Positions 15,335-22,187 of a DNA stretch of 34,394 nucleotides are shown in pieces. Each line of letters opens with the position of its first letter. The stretch's first letter is position 1. A program made the position numbers and the translations under genes. Location of the stretch: positions 1 to 34,394 of the forward strand of contig MFJN01000028.1 in NCBI GenBank assembly GCA_001779235.1, given 5' to 3'. The stretch is from Candidatus Gottesmanbacteria bacterium RIFCSPHIGHO2_02_FULL_40_13 (lineage in GTDB: Bacteria; Patescibacteriota; Microgenomatia; 2-02-FULL-39-11). The notes under the pieces were generated by a model. That model made no database searches, was not told the origin of the DNA, and saw only the letters and a program-made list of their open reading frames with translations.

Positions 15335-15350
15335 AGCTTAGGCAGGTAAA

Positions 15351-15356
15351 AGGAGG
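15351..15356 (+). promoter_or_regulatory. Strong Shine-Dalgarno AGGAGG before dnaK
   Basis: AGGAGG ends five bases before the dnaK ATG. It stands out because most genes in this window show weak or no ribosome sites, and it suggests high translation of dnaK relative to its neighbours. Confidence 0.8.
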
Positions 15357-15361
15357 AAAAT

Positions 15362-17281
15362 ATGGGAAAAGTAATAGGAATAGATTTAGGTACTACCAAT
15401 AGCTGTGTAGCTGTCATGGAGGGAGGCAGTCCCAAAGTAATTCATTCGGCTGAAGGAAGAAATGTCATTCCCTCGGTTGTCGATCCGATTAAAAATATTG
15501 TAGGTGATGTTGCTAAACGCCAGATGGTTATTAATCCCAAATCAACTATTTTTTCCGTTAAACGCTTAATGGGAAGAAAGTTTACCGATGCAAGTGTACA
15601 AACCGACAGTAAATGGCTTCCTTACACGATTAAATCCGGAAAAAATGGCATGGCAGTTGTCGAAGTTGAAGGCCGACAGTTTACTCCGCAGGAAATATCT
15701 GCAAAAATTCTGGCTAAAATAAAAACCGATGCAGAACATTATCTTGGAGAGCCGGTCAAGCAGGCTGTCATTACGGTTCCGGCATATTTTGACGACAGTC
15801 AGCGCCAGGCCACTAAGCAGGCGGGAGAAATTGCCGGTCTTGAGGTGTTGCGGATTCTCAACGAACCGACTGCAGCAGCGCTGTCCTACGGTTTAGATAA
15901 AAAAAATGCACACGTCATTGCGGTTTATGACCTCGGCGGCGGTACTTTTGATATTTCTGTTCTCGAACTTGATCTTGATGAAAAGTCAGGAGTTTACAAA
16001 GTAAAGGCGACCAACGGCGACACTCATCTTGGAGGTGATGATTTCGATAAGGTAATTCTCGATTACTTTGCTGATGAGTTCAAGAAAGAGCACGGGGTTG
16101 ATTTACGCAAAGACCCACAGGCGCTGCAACGGCTTCGTGATGCTGCAGAGAAAGCTAAAATTGAGCTTTCTTCATCCATGGAAGCGGAAATTAACCTGCC
16201 CTTTATTACACAAGGCAAAGAAGGCCCATTGCACCTTGTGATGAAGTTGAACCGCGCCAAGCTTGAGGCGCTTGTTGAAACTCTTGTGAAAAAAAGTATC
16301 GAGCCCGTCAAAAAATGTCTTGCCGATGCCAAGGTTACGGCTAAAGACATAGATGAAGTCGTTTTGGTTGGTGGTATGACCCGCATGCCGAAGGTTATTG
16401 AGATTGTTAAAGCATTTTTTGGCAAAGATCCGAACCGCTCCGTCAACCCGGATGAAGTGGTAGCTGTTGGCGCTGCGATACAGGCAGGAGTACTTTCTGG
16501 AGACGTAGGAGGAAAAGATATTTTACTTGTCGACGTCACTCCGTTGACGCTTGGGGTTGAAACACTCGGTGCGGTATCAACTCCCTTGATTACCAGAAAT
16601 ACGTCGGTACCAACGTCCAAAACTGAGGTATTTTCAACCGCGGCTGACAATCAAACATCAGTTGAGATTAATATACTTCAGGGAGAGCGTCCTATGGCTT
16701 CCGACAATAAATCATTAGGCCGGTTTATTCTTGACGGTATTCCGCCTGCGCCCCGCGGTGTGCCGCAGGTAGAGGTAATGTTTGATATTGATGCCAACGG
16801 TATTTTAAATGTTTCAGCTAAAGATAAGGCGACCGGAAAAAGCCAAAGCATCAGAATTACCGGTTCTACCGGATTGTCTGATGATGAAGTTAAAAAAATG
16901 ACTGAAGAGGCAGAAAAACACCGTCAGGAAGATGAGGAGAAAAAATCCAAGATTGAGACAAGGAATAAAGCCGATAACATGATTTATGTGGCTGAAAAAT
17001 CACTTAAAGACGCTGGAGACAAGATTGATGAAAATCTCAAGAAAGAAGTGGAGGAAAAAACTAAAGATTTAAAATCTATCCTGGATAGCGGCAGTAAAGA
17101 CGAGTTGGAAAATAAAACTAAAGATTTATCAGATACTTTGCAGAAAATCGGTCAGGCGATGTATCAAAAAACTGAAACGCCAAAACCCGATCAAAAGAAC
17201 GAAGAAGTAAAAAACGGAGAAAAGAAAGATCAGAAGTCCGCTAAAAAAGAAGAGGCGGAAGAAGGAGAGGTTGTAAGTTAA
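15362..17281 (+). CDS. dnaK: Chaperone DnaK (Hsp70)
   Basis: 639 residues, full length. The ATPase domain has [17 protein letters not shown] (phosphate 1), [53 protein letters not shown] (phosphate 2) and [13 protein letters not shown] (adenosine site). The linker [11 protein letters not shown] leads into the substrate-binding domain, then the helical lid (about 500-610) and a charged tail rich in Lys and Glu. The EEVD-like end of other DnaK proteins is replaced by EEGEVVS. It folds proteins with GrpE and DnaJ. The tail is strongly repetitive in Lys/Glu. Confidence 0.97.
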   Translation: MGKVIGIDLGTTNSCVAVMEGGSPKVIHSAEGRNVIPSVVDPIKNIVGDVAKRQMVINPKSTIFSVKRLMGRKFTDASVQTDSKWLPYTIKSGKNGMAVVEVEGRQFTPQEISAKILAKIKTDAEHYLGEPVKQAVITVPAYFDDSQRQATKQAGEIAGLEVLRILNEPTAAALSYGLDKKNAHVIAVYDLGGGTFDISVLELDLDEKSGVYKVKATNGDTHLGGDDFDKVILDYFADEFKKEHGVDLRKDPQALQRLRDAAEKAKIELSSSMEAEINLPFITQGKEGPLHLVMKLNRAKLEALVETLVKKSIEPVKKCLADAKVTAKDIDEVVLVGGMTRMPKVIEIVKAFFGKDPNRSVNPDEVVAVGAAIQAGVLSGDVGGKDILLVDVTPLTLGVETLGAVSTPLITRNTSVPTSKTEVFSTAADNQTSVEINILQGERPMASDNKSLGRFILDGIPPAPRGVPQVEVMFDIDANGILNVSAKDKATGKSQSIRITGSTGLSDDEVKKMTEEAEKHRQEDEEKKSKIETRNKADNMIYVAEKSLKDAGDKIDENLKKEVEEKTKDLKSILDSGSKDELENKTKDLSDTLQKIGQAMYQKTETPKPDQKNEEVKNGEKKDQKSAKKEEAEEGEVVS

Positions 17282-17299
17282 ATTTTCTGTTAAGAAATC

Positions 17300-17319
17300 T
17301 AAGTGACTTAAGTCACTTA
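17300..17319. promoter_or_regulatory. 20-bp perfect palindrome between dnaK and dnaJ
   Basis: TAAGTGACTT followed by its exact complement gives a 20-base perfect palindrome starting 19 bases after the dnaK stop. It has no spacer, so it suits a dimeric DNA-binding protein better than a hairpin, though RNA folding is also possible. Confidence 0.5.
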
Positions 17320-17337
17320 AGCAACTTATGATTATAA

Positions 17338-17357
17338 GGCGCGCGTTTAGGCGCGCC
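17338..17357 (+). promoter_or_regulatory. GC-rich hairpin directly before dnaJ
   Basis: GGCGCGC, loop GTTTAG, GCGCGCC: a seven-base all-GC stem in an otherwise AT-rich spacer. It ends eight bases before the dnaJ ATG and takes the position where a ribosome site would be. No T-run follows. It could slow ribosome entry, cap an mRNA processed between dnaK and dnaJ, or melt with heat. Confidence 0.5.
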
Positions 17358-17365
17358 TAAATAAT

Positions 17366-18262
17366 ATGTCAAAAGATTTTTACGAAGTGTTGGGAGTCAG
17401 TAAATCAGCCAGCGATACGGAAATTAAGAAAGCTTACCGCAAGCTGGCTTTGGAGTGGCATCCGGACCGCAACAAAGATCCCAAAGCCACGGAAAGATTT
17501 AAAGAAATAAATAAAGCTTACGAAATTTTATCCGATCCCCAGAAAAAACAGGCCTTTGACCAGTTTGGTGAAGCGGCGTTTTCTCAAGGCGCAGGATATC
17601 CGGGTGGTAGTCCATTTGGCGGAGGTCAAAATCAAACTGGCTCTTACGGACCGTTCACCTATTCTTATTCATCGTCAGGAGGTTCGCCTTTCGAGGGAGT
17701 GGATTTCGGAGGATTTTCCGATCCTTTTGAAATATTTGAACAATTTTTCGGTGGATCATCTTTTAGACGAAGTTCCAGACCACAGCGAAGAATTTACAGA
17801 TTTACCATCGACTTTATGGAAGCGGTAAAAGGAGTGGAAAAAGAAGTAGTAGTTGATGGAAAACAACAGAAAATTAAAATTCCGGCAGGTGTTGATGAAG
17901 GATCAAGAATACGATTTGATAATTTTGAGGTGGTGCTTTCGGTGCAGAGTGATTCGCGCTTTAAAAGGGAAGGTTACGATCTTTTAAGCGATGTAGAAAT
18001 AAGCTTTCCCCAGGCTGTTTTAGGAGAAGTGGTTAGTGTGCCGACTGTAGAGGGACCTTTAAAACTAAAAATCAAACCGGGTACCCAATCCGGAAGTCTG
18101 GTCAAACTCAAAGGACGCGGTGTGCCGATGGTGCGGGGTAACGGGCGGGGAGACCATTACCTGCAGATTAAAATCAAAGTACCGGAACATATTAACAACA
18201 GACAAAAAGAACTTTTGTCAGAGTTTGAGAGCGAGTTTCAAAAAAAGAAAGGCTGGTTTTAA
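17366..18262 (+). CDS. dnaJ: DnaJ-family cochaperone, type without zinc finger
   Basis: 298 residues. The J domain is at the N-terminus ([34 protein letters not shown] at about 32-34), then a Gly/Phe/Ser-rich linker (about 72-130) and two C-terminal beta domains ([19 protein letters not shown]..., [24 protein letters not shown]). The CxxCxGxG zinc-finger repeats of classical DnaJ are absent, so it is a class B (CbpA/DJLA-like) protein. It stimulates DnaK ATPase and delivers substrates. It is the last gene of the heat-shock operon, three bases before the VOC gene. Confidence 0.92.
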   Translation: MSKDFYEVLGVSKSASDTEIKKAYRKLALEWHPDRNKDPKATERFKEINKAYEILSDPQKKQAFDQFGEAAFSQGAGYPGGSPFGGGQNQTGSYGPFTYSYSSSGGSPFEGVDFGGFSDPFEIFEQFFGGSSFRRSSRPQRRIYRFTIDFMEAVKGVEKEVVVDGKQQKIKIPAGVDEGSRIRFDNFEVVLSVQSDSRFKREGYDLLSDVEISFPQAVLGEVVSVPTVEGPLKLKIKPGTQSGSLVKLKGRGVPMVRGNGRGDHYLQIKIKVPEHINNRQKELLSEFESEFQKKKGWF

Positions 18263-18265
18263 ATT

Positions 18266-18637
18266 ATGTTTAAAAATATCTCTGCTATTTTGGTCTGGTC
18301 GGAAAATTATAGAAAACTGGCTGATTGGTATCAGGAAAAACTGCAGCTTGTTCCGGTTGAAGAAATAAATCATCCTAAGGATACAGGGGTAGGTTTTCAG
18401 GTTGGAAATGTATATTTATGGATAGGACAGCATGATAAAGTGAAAGGAAAAAATAAAGACATTCACAGGCACATGTTCAATTTTGTCGTAGATTCCGTAA
18501 CAGAGTCTTATGAAGAGCTAAAGAAAAGAGGAGTAAAATTCCTGGCAAAGCCATTTAAAGCTCCCACTTTCGACAAATACTTTGCCACTTTTTACGATTT
18601 GGATAATAACCTGGTTCAGCTAATTGGTGGAAAATAA
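18266..18637 (+). CDS. VOC-superfamily (glyoxalase/bleomycin-resistance-like) protein
   Basis: 123 residues with the two beta-alpha-beta-beta-beta halves of the VOC fold: ISAILVWSENYRKLADWYQEKLQLVPVEE in the first and MFNFVVDSVTESYEELKKRGVKFLAKPF...FATFYDLDNNLVQLIGG in the second. Such proteins are metal-dependent lyases, dioxygenases or binding proteins; the substrate cannot be read from sequence. His at GQHDK and HRHMF and Glu/Asp near the end could bind a metal. It follows dnaJ by three bases and may be read through from that operon. Confidence 0.82.
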   Translation: MFKNISAILVWSENYRKLADWYQEKLQLVPVEEINHPKDTGVGFQVGNVYLWIGQHDKVKGKNKDIHRHMFNFVVDSVTESYEELKKRGVKFLAKPFKAPTFDKYFATFYDLDNNLVQLIGGK

Positions 18638-18656
18638 AAATATTCTTATTTAGAAA

Positions 18657-18685
18657 TTGACATTATGTACAGAATTATGTAATAT
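18657..18685 (+). promoter_or_regulatory. Toxin-antitoxin promoter TTGACA-N17-TAATAT with direct repeats
   Basis: TTGACA (18657-18662), 17 bases, TAATAT (18680-18685). The start point would be near 18692 and the antitoxin ATG is at 18695, so the mRNA would be leaderless or nearly so. Two direct copies of ATTATGTA (18662-18669 and 18674-18681), 12 bases apart, lie between and within the boxes and could be the half-sites for autoregulation. Confidence 0.65.
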
Positions 18686-18694
18686 AGAAAATAT

Positions 18695-18970
18695 ATGACA
18701 ATAACTCTTCCAATTACCAAAGCCAGAGCACAATTGACCAATCTTGTAGAAAAGGCTGATAAACAGCTTCAGGAGTACGTGATTACGGTCAACGGCGTAC
18801 CCGCAGCCGTACTGATTTCTGCAGCCGAATACGAATCATGGAAAGAAACGCTGGACATACTTTCTGATCCAGGATTAATGCAAGTAATAAGGAAAGGCGA
18901 AGAAGATATTAAGAAAGGAAAATTCATTACCTTTGAACAATTGAAAAAAGATTTGAAACTTCGTGTATAA
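18695..18970 (+). CDS. Phd/YefM-family antitoxin
   Basis: 91 residues. It starts with the Phd/YefM DNA-binding plan ITLPITKARAQLTNLVEKADKQ followed by YVITVNGVPAAVLISAAEYESW, the typical strand-helix end. The C-terminal half (about 55-91) is a charged helix that would wrap around the toxin. Antitoxins of this type neutralise the RelE-like partner and repress their own promoter. The last eight bases overlap the toxin gene. Confidence 0.9.
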   Translation: MTITLPITKARAQLTNLVEKADKQLQEYVITVNGVPAAVLISAAEYESWKETLDILSDPGLMQVIRKGEEDIKKGKFITFEQLKKDLKLRV

Positions 18971-19214
18971 ACTTCTTATTTCCGATAGAGCCAGGAAGGA
19001 ACTCAAGAAAATATCCCGATTACATCAAGAAGCGATAATTACAGCGCTTGTTGAAATAAAAAGCGATCCCTTATCAGGAAAACCACTGAAACGTGAATTA
19101 ACAGGAAGAATTTCGTACAGAGTTGGAGTATACAGAATTATTTATAAAATAAATAAACTAGATAAAACAATTCAAATTATGACCGCAGGTCACAGATCTA
19201 TTGTTTATAATTGA
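18963..19214 (+). CDS. RelE/ParE-family toxin
   Basis: 83 residues with the compact RelE fold: YKLLISDRARKELKKISRLHQEAII, DPLSGKPLKRELTGRISYRVGVYRIIYKINKLDKTIQIMTAGHRSIVY. The conserved basic core (K, R, R) and the C-terminal HR..VY agree with RelE-type enzymes that cut mRNA in the ribosome; ParE-like gyrase inhibition cannot be fully excluded. Overlap with the antitoxin by eight bases shows translational coupling. Confidence 0.9.
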   Translation: MYKLLISDRARKELKKISRLHQEAIITALVEIKSDPLSGKPLKRELTGRISYRVGVYRIIYKINKLDKTIQIMTAGHRSIVYN

Positions 19215-19250
19215 GTTATGTGACTTCAATAGAAATGTGGTTAAGTTACG

Positions 19251-19270
19251 TTGTAATAGAGGGATTACAA
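19251..19270. other. Inverted repeat TTGTAAT / ATTACAA after the toxin gene
   Basis: Seven-base perfect arms with an AGAGGG loop, 37 bases after the toxin stop. No T-run, so at most a weak or factor-assisted end to the transcript. It opens the 311-base stretch 19215-19525, which otherwise holds a pseudogene (19286-19399) and one copy of a 34-bp palindrome (19458-19491). Confidence 0.4.
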
Positions 19271-19285
19271 GAATAATTAAACATG

Positions 19286-19399
19286 ATGTTCCAGAAAATA
19301 TATGATCACTTTCAATAAGCCAACCCCATATATTACTGCGTATTGACAAAGATTGGTTCCATAAAACCGCTGACTAACTCGAATAATAACCAGAAATGA
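19286..19399 (+). pseudogene. Decayed N-terminal copy of the HhH-GPD DNA glycosylase
   Basis: Read from the ATG at 19286, the frame gives KIYDHFQ-stop-ANPIYYCVLTKIGSIKPLTNS, which lines up without gaps with residues 4 to about 30 of the intact glycosylase at 20261 (KVLEHFKKVDPVLFSVLAKIDSIKPLTKS). About 41 bases around 19346-19387 are roughly 90 percent identical at DNA level. There is a TAA in the middle and the match is lost just before the TGA at 19397. The rest of the gene is not present. It is a relic of a duplication or of a related second gene. Confidence 0.75.
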
Positions 19400-19457
19400 A
19401 AATTTAAGACGTGAGGAAATAGATGCGGTTGATAATAATTGGTACAAGTGTTTATTT

Positions 19458-19491
19458 CCAACAAAACAAAGCTCGAGCTTGATTCTGCTGG
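19458..19491. repeat. 34-bp palindromic site, copy 1 (upstream of PaaX/Cas2-like gene)
   Basis: CCAACA, six bases, AGCTCGAGCT, six bases, TGCTGG. The same plan with the same spacing recurs at 20212-20245. It lies 52 bases before the ATG of the PaaX/Cas2-like gene and its right arm covers the -35 position for a TATTAT at 19507-19512, so a bound dimer would block that promoter. Confidence 0.75.
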
Positions 19492-19543
19492 ATAGATAGT
19501 TTATCTTATTATAAGAGTAAAAAGATTGGAATTTATTAAACAA

Positions 19544-20203
19544 ATGATAAAAACAATCAAAGAGCAATCCAAGAAAAAAAATAGTCTTTATGCAAATATA
19601 GATTGGGAAAAAGCAAAAGAATTGTTCAAACAGCCCCTTAGTCTCCCGGACGGGAAAAGATTATTCCCTACAACTCATGAAGTTTTACATATCTTAGCAG
19701 CAGCAGGTGCTATAGGTCTCACTTTTGCCTTGCCTAAAGCTGGAGCAACTTTAGCTAGAATGATTCTTGGAGTAAATACTTACAGCGATTGGAGGATAAA
19801 TCAGGTTGTTTCTCGATTGCGGAAGCAGAAATACATTAGTATTAAGTATAACGGCGATGGATCAACAACAGTTAAAATCACTAAGAATGGTATGACTAAA
19901 GCACTGACTTATCAACTTGATACAATGATTTTGTCTAAACCTAAAAGATGGGATAAAAAATGGCGAGTAGTTATTTTTGACATTCCCAATAAATATAAAA
20001 GAGTCAGAGATGTTTTTCGGATGAGACTACTTCAATTAGATCTTTATCAATTACAGGAAAGCGCGTATATATCTCCTTATCCATGTTTTGCTGAAATAGA
20101 ATTTTTACGGGCACTATACGGAGTGACTTTTACCGTCCGATATCTTCTAGTAGAAAAAATAGAAGACGATGAGTTTCTGAGACATAAGTTCGATTTAATT
20201 TAA
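19544..20203 (+). CDS. PaaX-like regulator with Cas2-like fold
   Basis: 219 residues from the ATG chosen here; a TTG six codons upstream (19526) is an alternative start. Order: a hydrophobic helical piece (about 45-70, EVLHILAAAGAIGLTFALPKAG), a winged-helix stretch (TYSDWRINQVVSRLRKQKYISIKYNGDGSTTVKITKNG), and the Cas2-like ferredoxin domain of PaaX proteins (WRVVIFDIPNKYKRVRDVFRMRLLQLDLYQLQESAYISPYPC, then VRYLLVEKIEDDEFLRHKF). Such proteins are common in Candidate Phyla bacteria and are often labelled Cas2, but there are no other cas genes and no array here. Known PaaX is a transcriptional repressor. Two matching 34-bp palindromes flank the gene and are natural candidates for its binding sites. 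Confidence 0.8.
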   Translation: MIKTIKEQSKKKNSLYANIDWEKAKELFKQPLSLPDGKRLFPTTHEVLHILAAAGAIGLTFALPKAGATLARMILGVNTYSDWRINQVVSRLRKQKYISIKYNGDGSTTVKITKNGMTKALTYQLDTMILSKPKRWDKKWRVVIFDIPNKYKRVRDVFRMRLLQLDLYQLQESAYISPYPCFAEIEFLRALYGVTFTVRYLLVEKIEDDEFLRHKFDLI

Positions 20204-20211
20204 AATATGAT

Positions 20212-20245
20212 CCAACAATATTCAGCTCGAGCGAAAATATGTTGG
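20212..20245. repeat. 34-bp palindromic site, copy 2 (between regulator and glycosylase)
   Basis: CCAACA, six bases, AGCTCGAGCG, six bases, TGTTGG; identical arm and spacer lengths to copy 1. Arms extend by two further bases here (AT...AT). It lies nine bases after the regulator stop and 16 bases before the glycosylase ATG, where it could act as an operator or as an mRNA hairpin. Confidence 0.75.
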
Positions 20246-20260
20246 ATAATGAGATAAATA

Positions 20261-20869
20261 ATGAATAAGAAAGTTTTGGAACATTTCAAAAAAGTTGATC
20301 CAGTTTTATTTAGCGTTTTAGCAAAGATTGATTCTATAAAACCGCTGACTAAATCGAAAAATTATTTTTCCGATCTTTGCGAAACGATTATCAATCAACA
20401 ACTGTCGGAAAAAGCCGGAGAGACTATTTTCCGGCGTTTCCAAAAATTATTTTCGAAAGAAAAGATTAGTCCGGAAGAGTTATACAAATTATCTGCTGAA
20501 AAAATTAGAAAGACCGGAACCTCAAACTCAAAAGTAAAGTACCTGAAAAACATAGCCGAAAAAGTTATTCAGAAGGAAATTAATCTTGAAGAATTTACCC
20601 AAAAAGACGACAACTTTGTTAAAAATTCATTAATAAAAATTAAAGGCATCGGTCCGTGGACGGCTGAGATGTTTCTGATGTTTTCTCTCGCCCGTCAGGA
20701 TATTTTTTCCCTGGGTGATCTGGGACTTCGCAAAGCGATCCAAAAATTATACGCCTTTAAGAAAAAGCCGACTGATAAGCAAATCGAAAAATTAAGCAAA
20801 AAGTGGATTCCCTACAGGACTTGTGCCGCCAGAATTTTATGGAGAAGTTTGGATTTAGAGATAAAATAA
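20261..20869 (+). CDS. HhH-GPD DNA glycosylase (AlkA/MAG-like)
   Basis: 202 residues. It has the helix-hairpin-helix and Gly/Pro/Asp signature: LIKIKGIGPWTAEMFLMFSLARQDIFSLGDLGL, in which the Asp of GDLGL is the catalytic residue position. The upstream helix SDLCETIINQQLSEKAGETIFRRF is also typical of 3-methyladenine DNA glycosylase II. The N-terminal beta domain of E. coli AlkA is missing, as in the short Mag1-like enzymes. It removes alkylated bases to start base-excision repair. It is downstream of the PaaX-like regulator and a palindrome, with a decayed copy of its first third about 975 bases upstream. Confidence 0.9.
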   Translation: MNKKVLEHFKKVDPVLFSVLAKIDSIKPLTKSKNYFSDLCETIINQQLSEKAGETIFRRFQKLFSKEKISPEELYKLSAEKIRKTGTSNSKVKYLKNIAEKVIQKEINLEEFTQKDDNFVKNSLIKIKGIGPWTAEMFLMFSLARQDIFSLGDLGLRKAIQKLYAFKKKPTDKQIEKLSKKWIPYRTCAARILWRSLDLEIK

Positions 20870-20886
20870 AAATAGATTTTATTTTA
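20862..20886. terminator. AT-only hairpin between convergent genes
   Basis: A nine-base A/T stem (TAAAATAAA against TTTATTTTA) with an AATAGAT loop spans the stop of the glycosylase and the end of the 39-residue gene on the other strand. Runs of T flank it on both strands, but the stem is weak, so a bidirectional terminator is only a possibility. Confidence 0.35.
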
Positions 20887-20891
20887 AATTA

Positions 20892-21011
20892 TTACAATAA
20901 CCACGATAATCCTAACAAACCAATCGCAACCAAACCGAGTCTTTTACCCCACGTCACAAGCGTATCTTTCAAACTATCCGGTCGGGATGGCGTGATTTGT
21001 TCTTTACTCAT
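20892..21011 (-). CDS. 39-residue single-pass membrane peptide downstream of mltG
   Basis: A short frame (ATG at complement of 21009-21011, stop TAA at 20892-20894) encodes 39 residues. The first half is polar (MSKEQITPSRPDSLKD) and the second half is one hydrophobic segment with a basic lead-in (GKRLGLVAIGLLGLSWLL). It starts six bases after the mltG stop on the same strand and ends the long minus-strand gene run. It resembles the plan of small cytoplasmic-tail membrane peptides. Function unknown; reality is supported by position and the clean amphipathic design, not by homology. Confidence 0.55.
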   Translation of the reverse strand: MSKEQITPSRPDSLKDTLVTWGKRLGLVAIGLLGLSWLL

Positions 21012-21017
21012 ATCTAC

Positions 21018-21983
21018 TTACTTATTCAAATATTTAGCTATATTAGCATTATGTTCTTCAATAGTTTCGGCCGGATGAATTTCGCCCTGACTGTCGGAAA
21101 TATAATACAGATAATCGGTTTCAGGAGCGTTGATTACAGCCATGATCGACTGCAGTCCGGGATTGGCGATTGGTCCGGGCGGCAGCCCGGGATTTTTATA
21201 GGTATTGTAAGCTGAATTTAGGTTAATGTCATCTAGAGTCAGGTTTTTCTTCCACCATGTTTTTTCTGCTGACTGATAACCTAAGGCGAACTGGATCGTA
21301 GCATCGATATCAAGTTTCATGCCAATATTCAGCCGGTTTAAGATAACACTGGCAATTACCGGACGATCCCCATCATGCCTGCCCTCTCTTTCCACCAGGG
21401 AAGCTATGGTTATTAACTGATTGATATTTAGCCCTTTTTTTGCTGCCTGTTCAATTATACCCGGGCCAATTTTACTGTGGAAATTATCAAGAAGTATATT
21501 CACAACGGAGGCGGCAGAAGCTTCTTTGGGTACAAGATATGTATCCGGGAACATATAGCCTTCCTGGGCTTTCTTCAGAAATTCACTTTCCGGGATCGAA
21601 AGTTTTTGAGTCAACTCTAAAGCGATTTCTTCATTTCGCCAACCCTCCGGAATGGTAATCCAGGTATCTGAAGTACCGTGGGTTAGAGTTTTCGCAATTA
21701 GCGGAAGATCCATAGAAGGGCTTATATTAAATTCACCTACCTGAAGATTGTCACCGACACCTCCAAACCTGGCGATGAGAAAAAAAGCAACCGGAGAGCG
21801 GATTAACTTGAGACTGCGAAGCCTTTCTGCGACTGTTCTGGCTGTTTCACCTCTGCGAATGACAAAAGTGGTAAAGGTTTTATCAGCAGGATTGATGCCT
21901 AATATTGCCTGTTTCCACCATAAATAACAAACTATACCGATTATGAAAAGAAGCAGGAACAGAATATAGAATTTTTTTTTCAT
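21018..21983 (-). CDS. mltG: Endolytic murein transglycosylase MltG (YceG-like)
   Basis: 321 residues. One N-terminal membrane anchor (about 5-22), a LysM-like part (FVIRRGETARTVAERLRSLKLI), then the YceG catalytic domain. Key stretches are EGYMFPDTYLVP, ITIASLVEREGRHDGDRPVIASVILNRLNIGMKLDIDATIQFALG (catalytic E198) and LNSAYNTYKNPGLPPGPIANPGLQSIMAVINAPETDYLYY. MltG cuts nascent glycan strands at the membrane and sets their length. It overlaps the zinc-ribbon gene by four bases (ATGA) and is followed by the 39-residue gene. Confidence 0.95.
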   Translation of the reverse strand: MKKKFYILFLLLFIIGIVCYLWWKQAILGINPADKTFTTFVIRRGETARTVAERLRSLKLIRSPVAFFLIARFGGVGDNLQVGEFNISPSMDLPLIAKTLTHGTSDTWITIPEGWRNEEIALELTQKLSIPESEFLKKAQEGYMFPDTYLVPKEASAASVVNILLDNFHSKIGPGIIEQAAKKGLNINQLITIASLVEREGRHDGDRPVIASVILNRLNIGMKLDIDATIQFALGYQSAEKTWWKKNLTLDDINLNSAYNTYKNPGLPPGPIANPGLQSIMAVINAPETDYLYYISDSQGEIHPAETIEEHNANIAKYLNK

Positions 21984-22186
21984 GTCGAACGCGTAAGAGG
22001 AGCCCGTTGGTATTTTTTGGTTTTAGGATCAAATAAATAAATACGTCCGCATTTCCGGCAGGTAATTTTTATCTGACTATTTTTTTCCTTTATTTTTTCG
22101 CCTTCTTTTAGCGATGTACTACAACCAACGCATCTTCCCTGAGACATAAGCCAGGCTTGGACAGGAGCGATGATATTTTTAAACAT
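21980..22186 (-). CDS. Small zinc-ribbon protein
   Basis: 68 residues with two CxxC pairs (CVGC at about 19-22 and CRKC at about 43-46) spaced as in a zinc ribbon, and a basic C-terminus (PKTKKYQRAPLTRST). Zinc ribbons of this size bind nucleic acid or serve as protein contact modules; no specific role can be given. One base separates it from the phosphorylase gene upstream and it overlaps mltG by four bases, so it is cotranslated with both. Confidence 0.75.
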   Translation of the reverse strand: MFKNIIAPVQAWLMSQGRCVGCSTSLKEGEKIKEKNSQIKITCRKCGRIYLFDPKTKKYQRAPLTRST

Positions 22187-22187
22187 A

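Noticed and set aside
16063-16650. Long open frame on the minus strand inside dnaK
   Set aside because: It lies fully opposite the highly conserved dnaK frame, is rich in Ser and Thr as expected for an antisense shadow, and matches no known family.
19392-19499. Open frame ending in CLFPTKQSSSLILLDR before the PaaX-like gene
   Set aside because: No start codon with a ribosome site, no recognisable family, and it runs through the 34-bp palindrome.
19544-20203. Cas2-like domain suggesting a CRISPR-Cas locus
   Set aside because: The Cas2-like fold is part of a PaaX-type protein with a winged helix. There is no repeat-spacer array and no cas1 or effector gene anywhere in the window.
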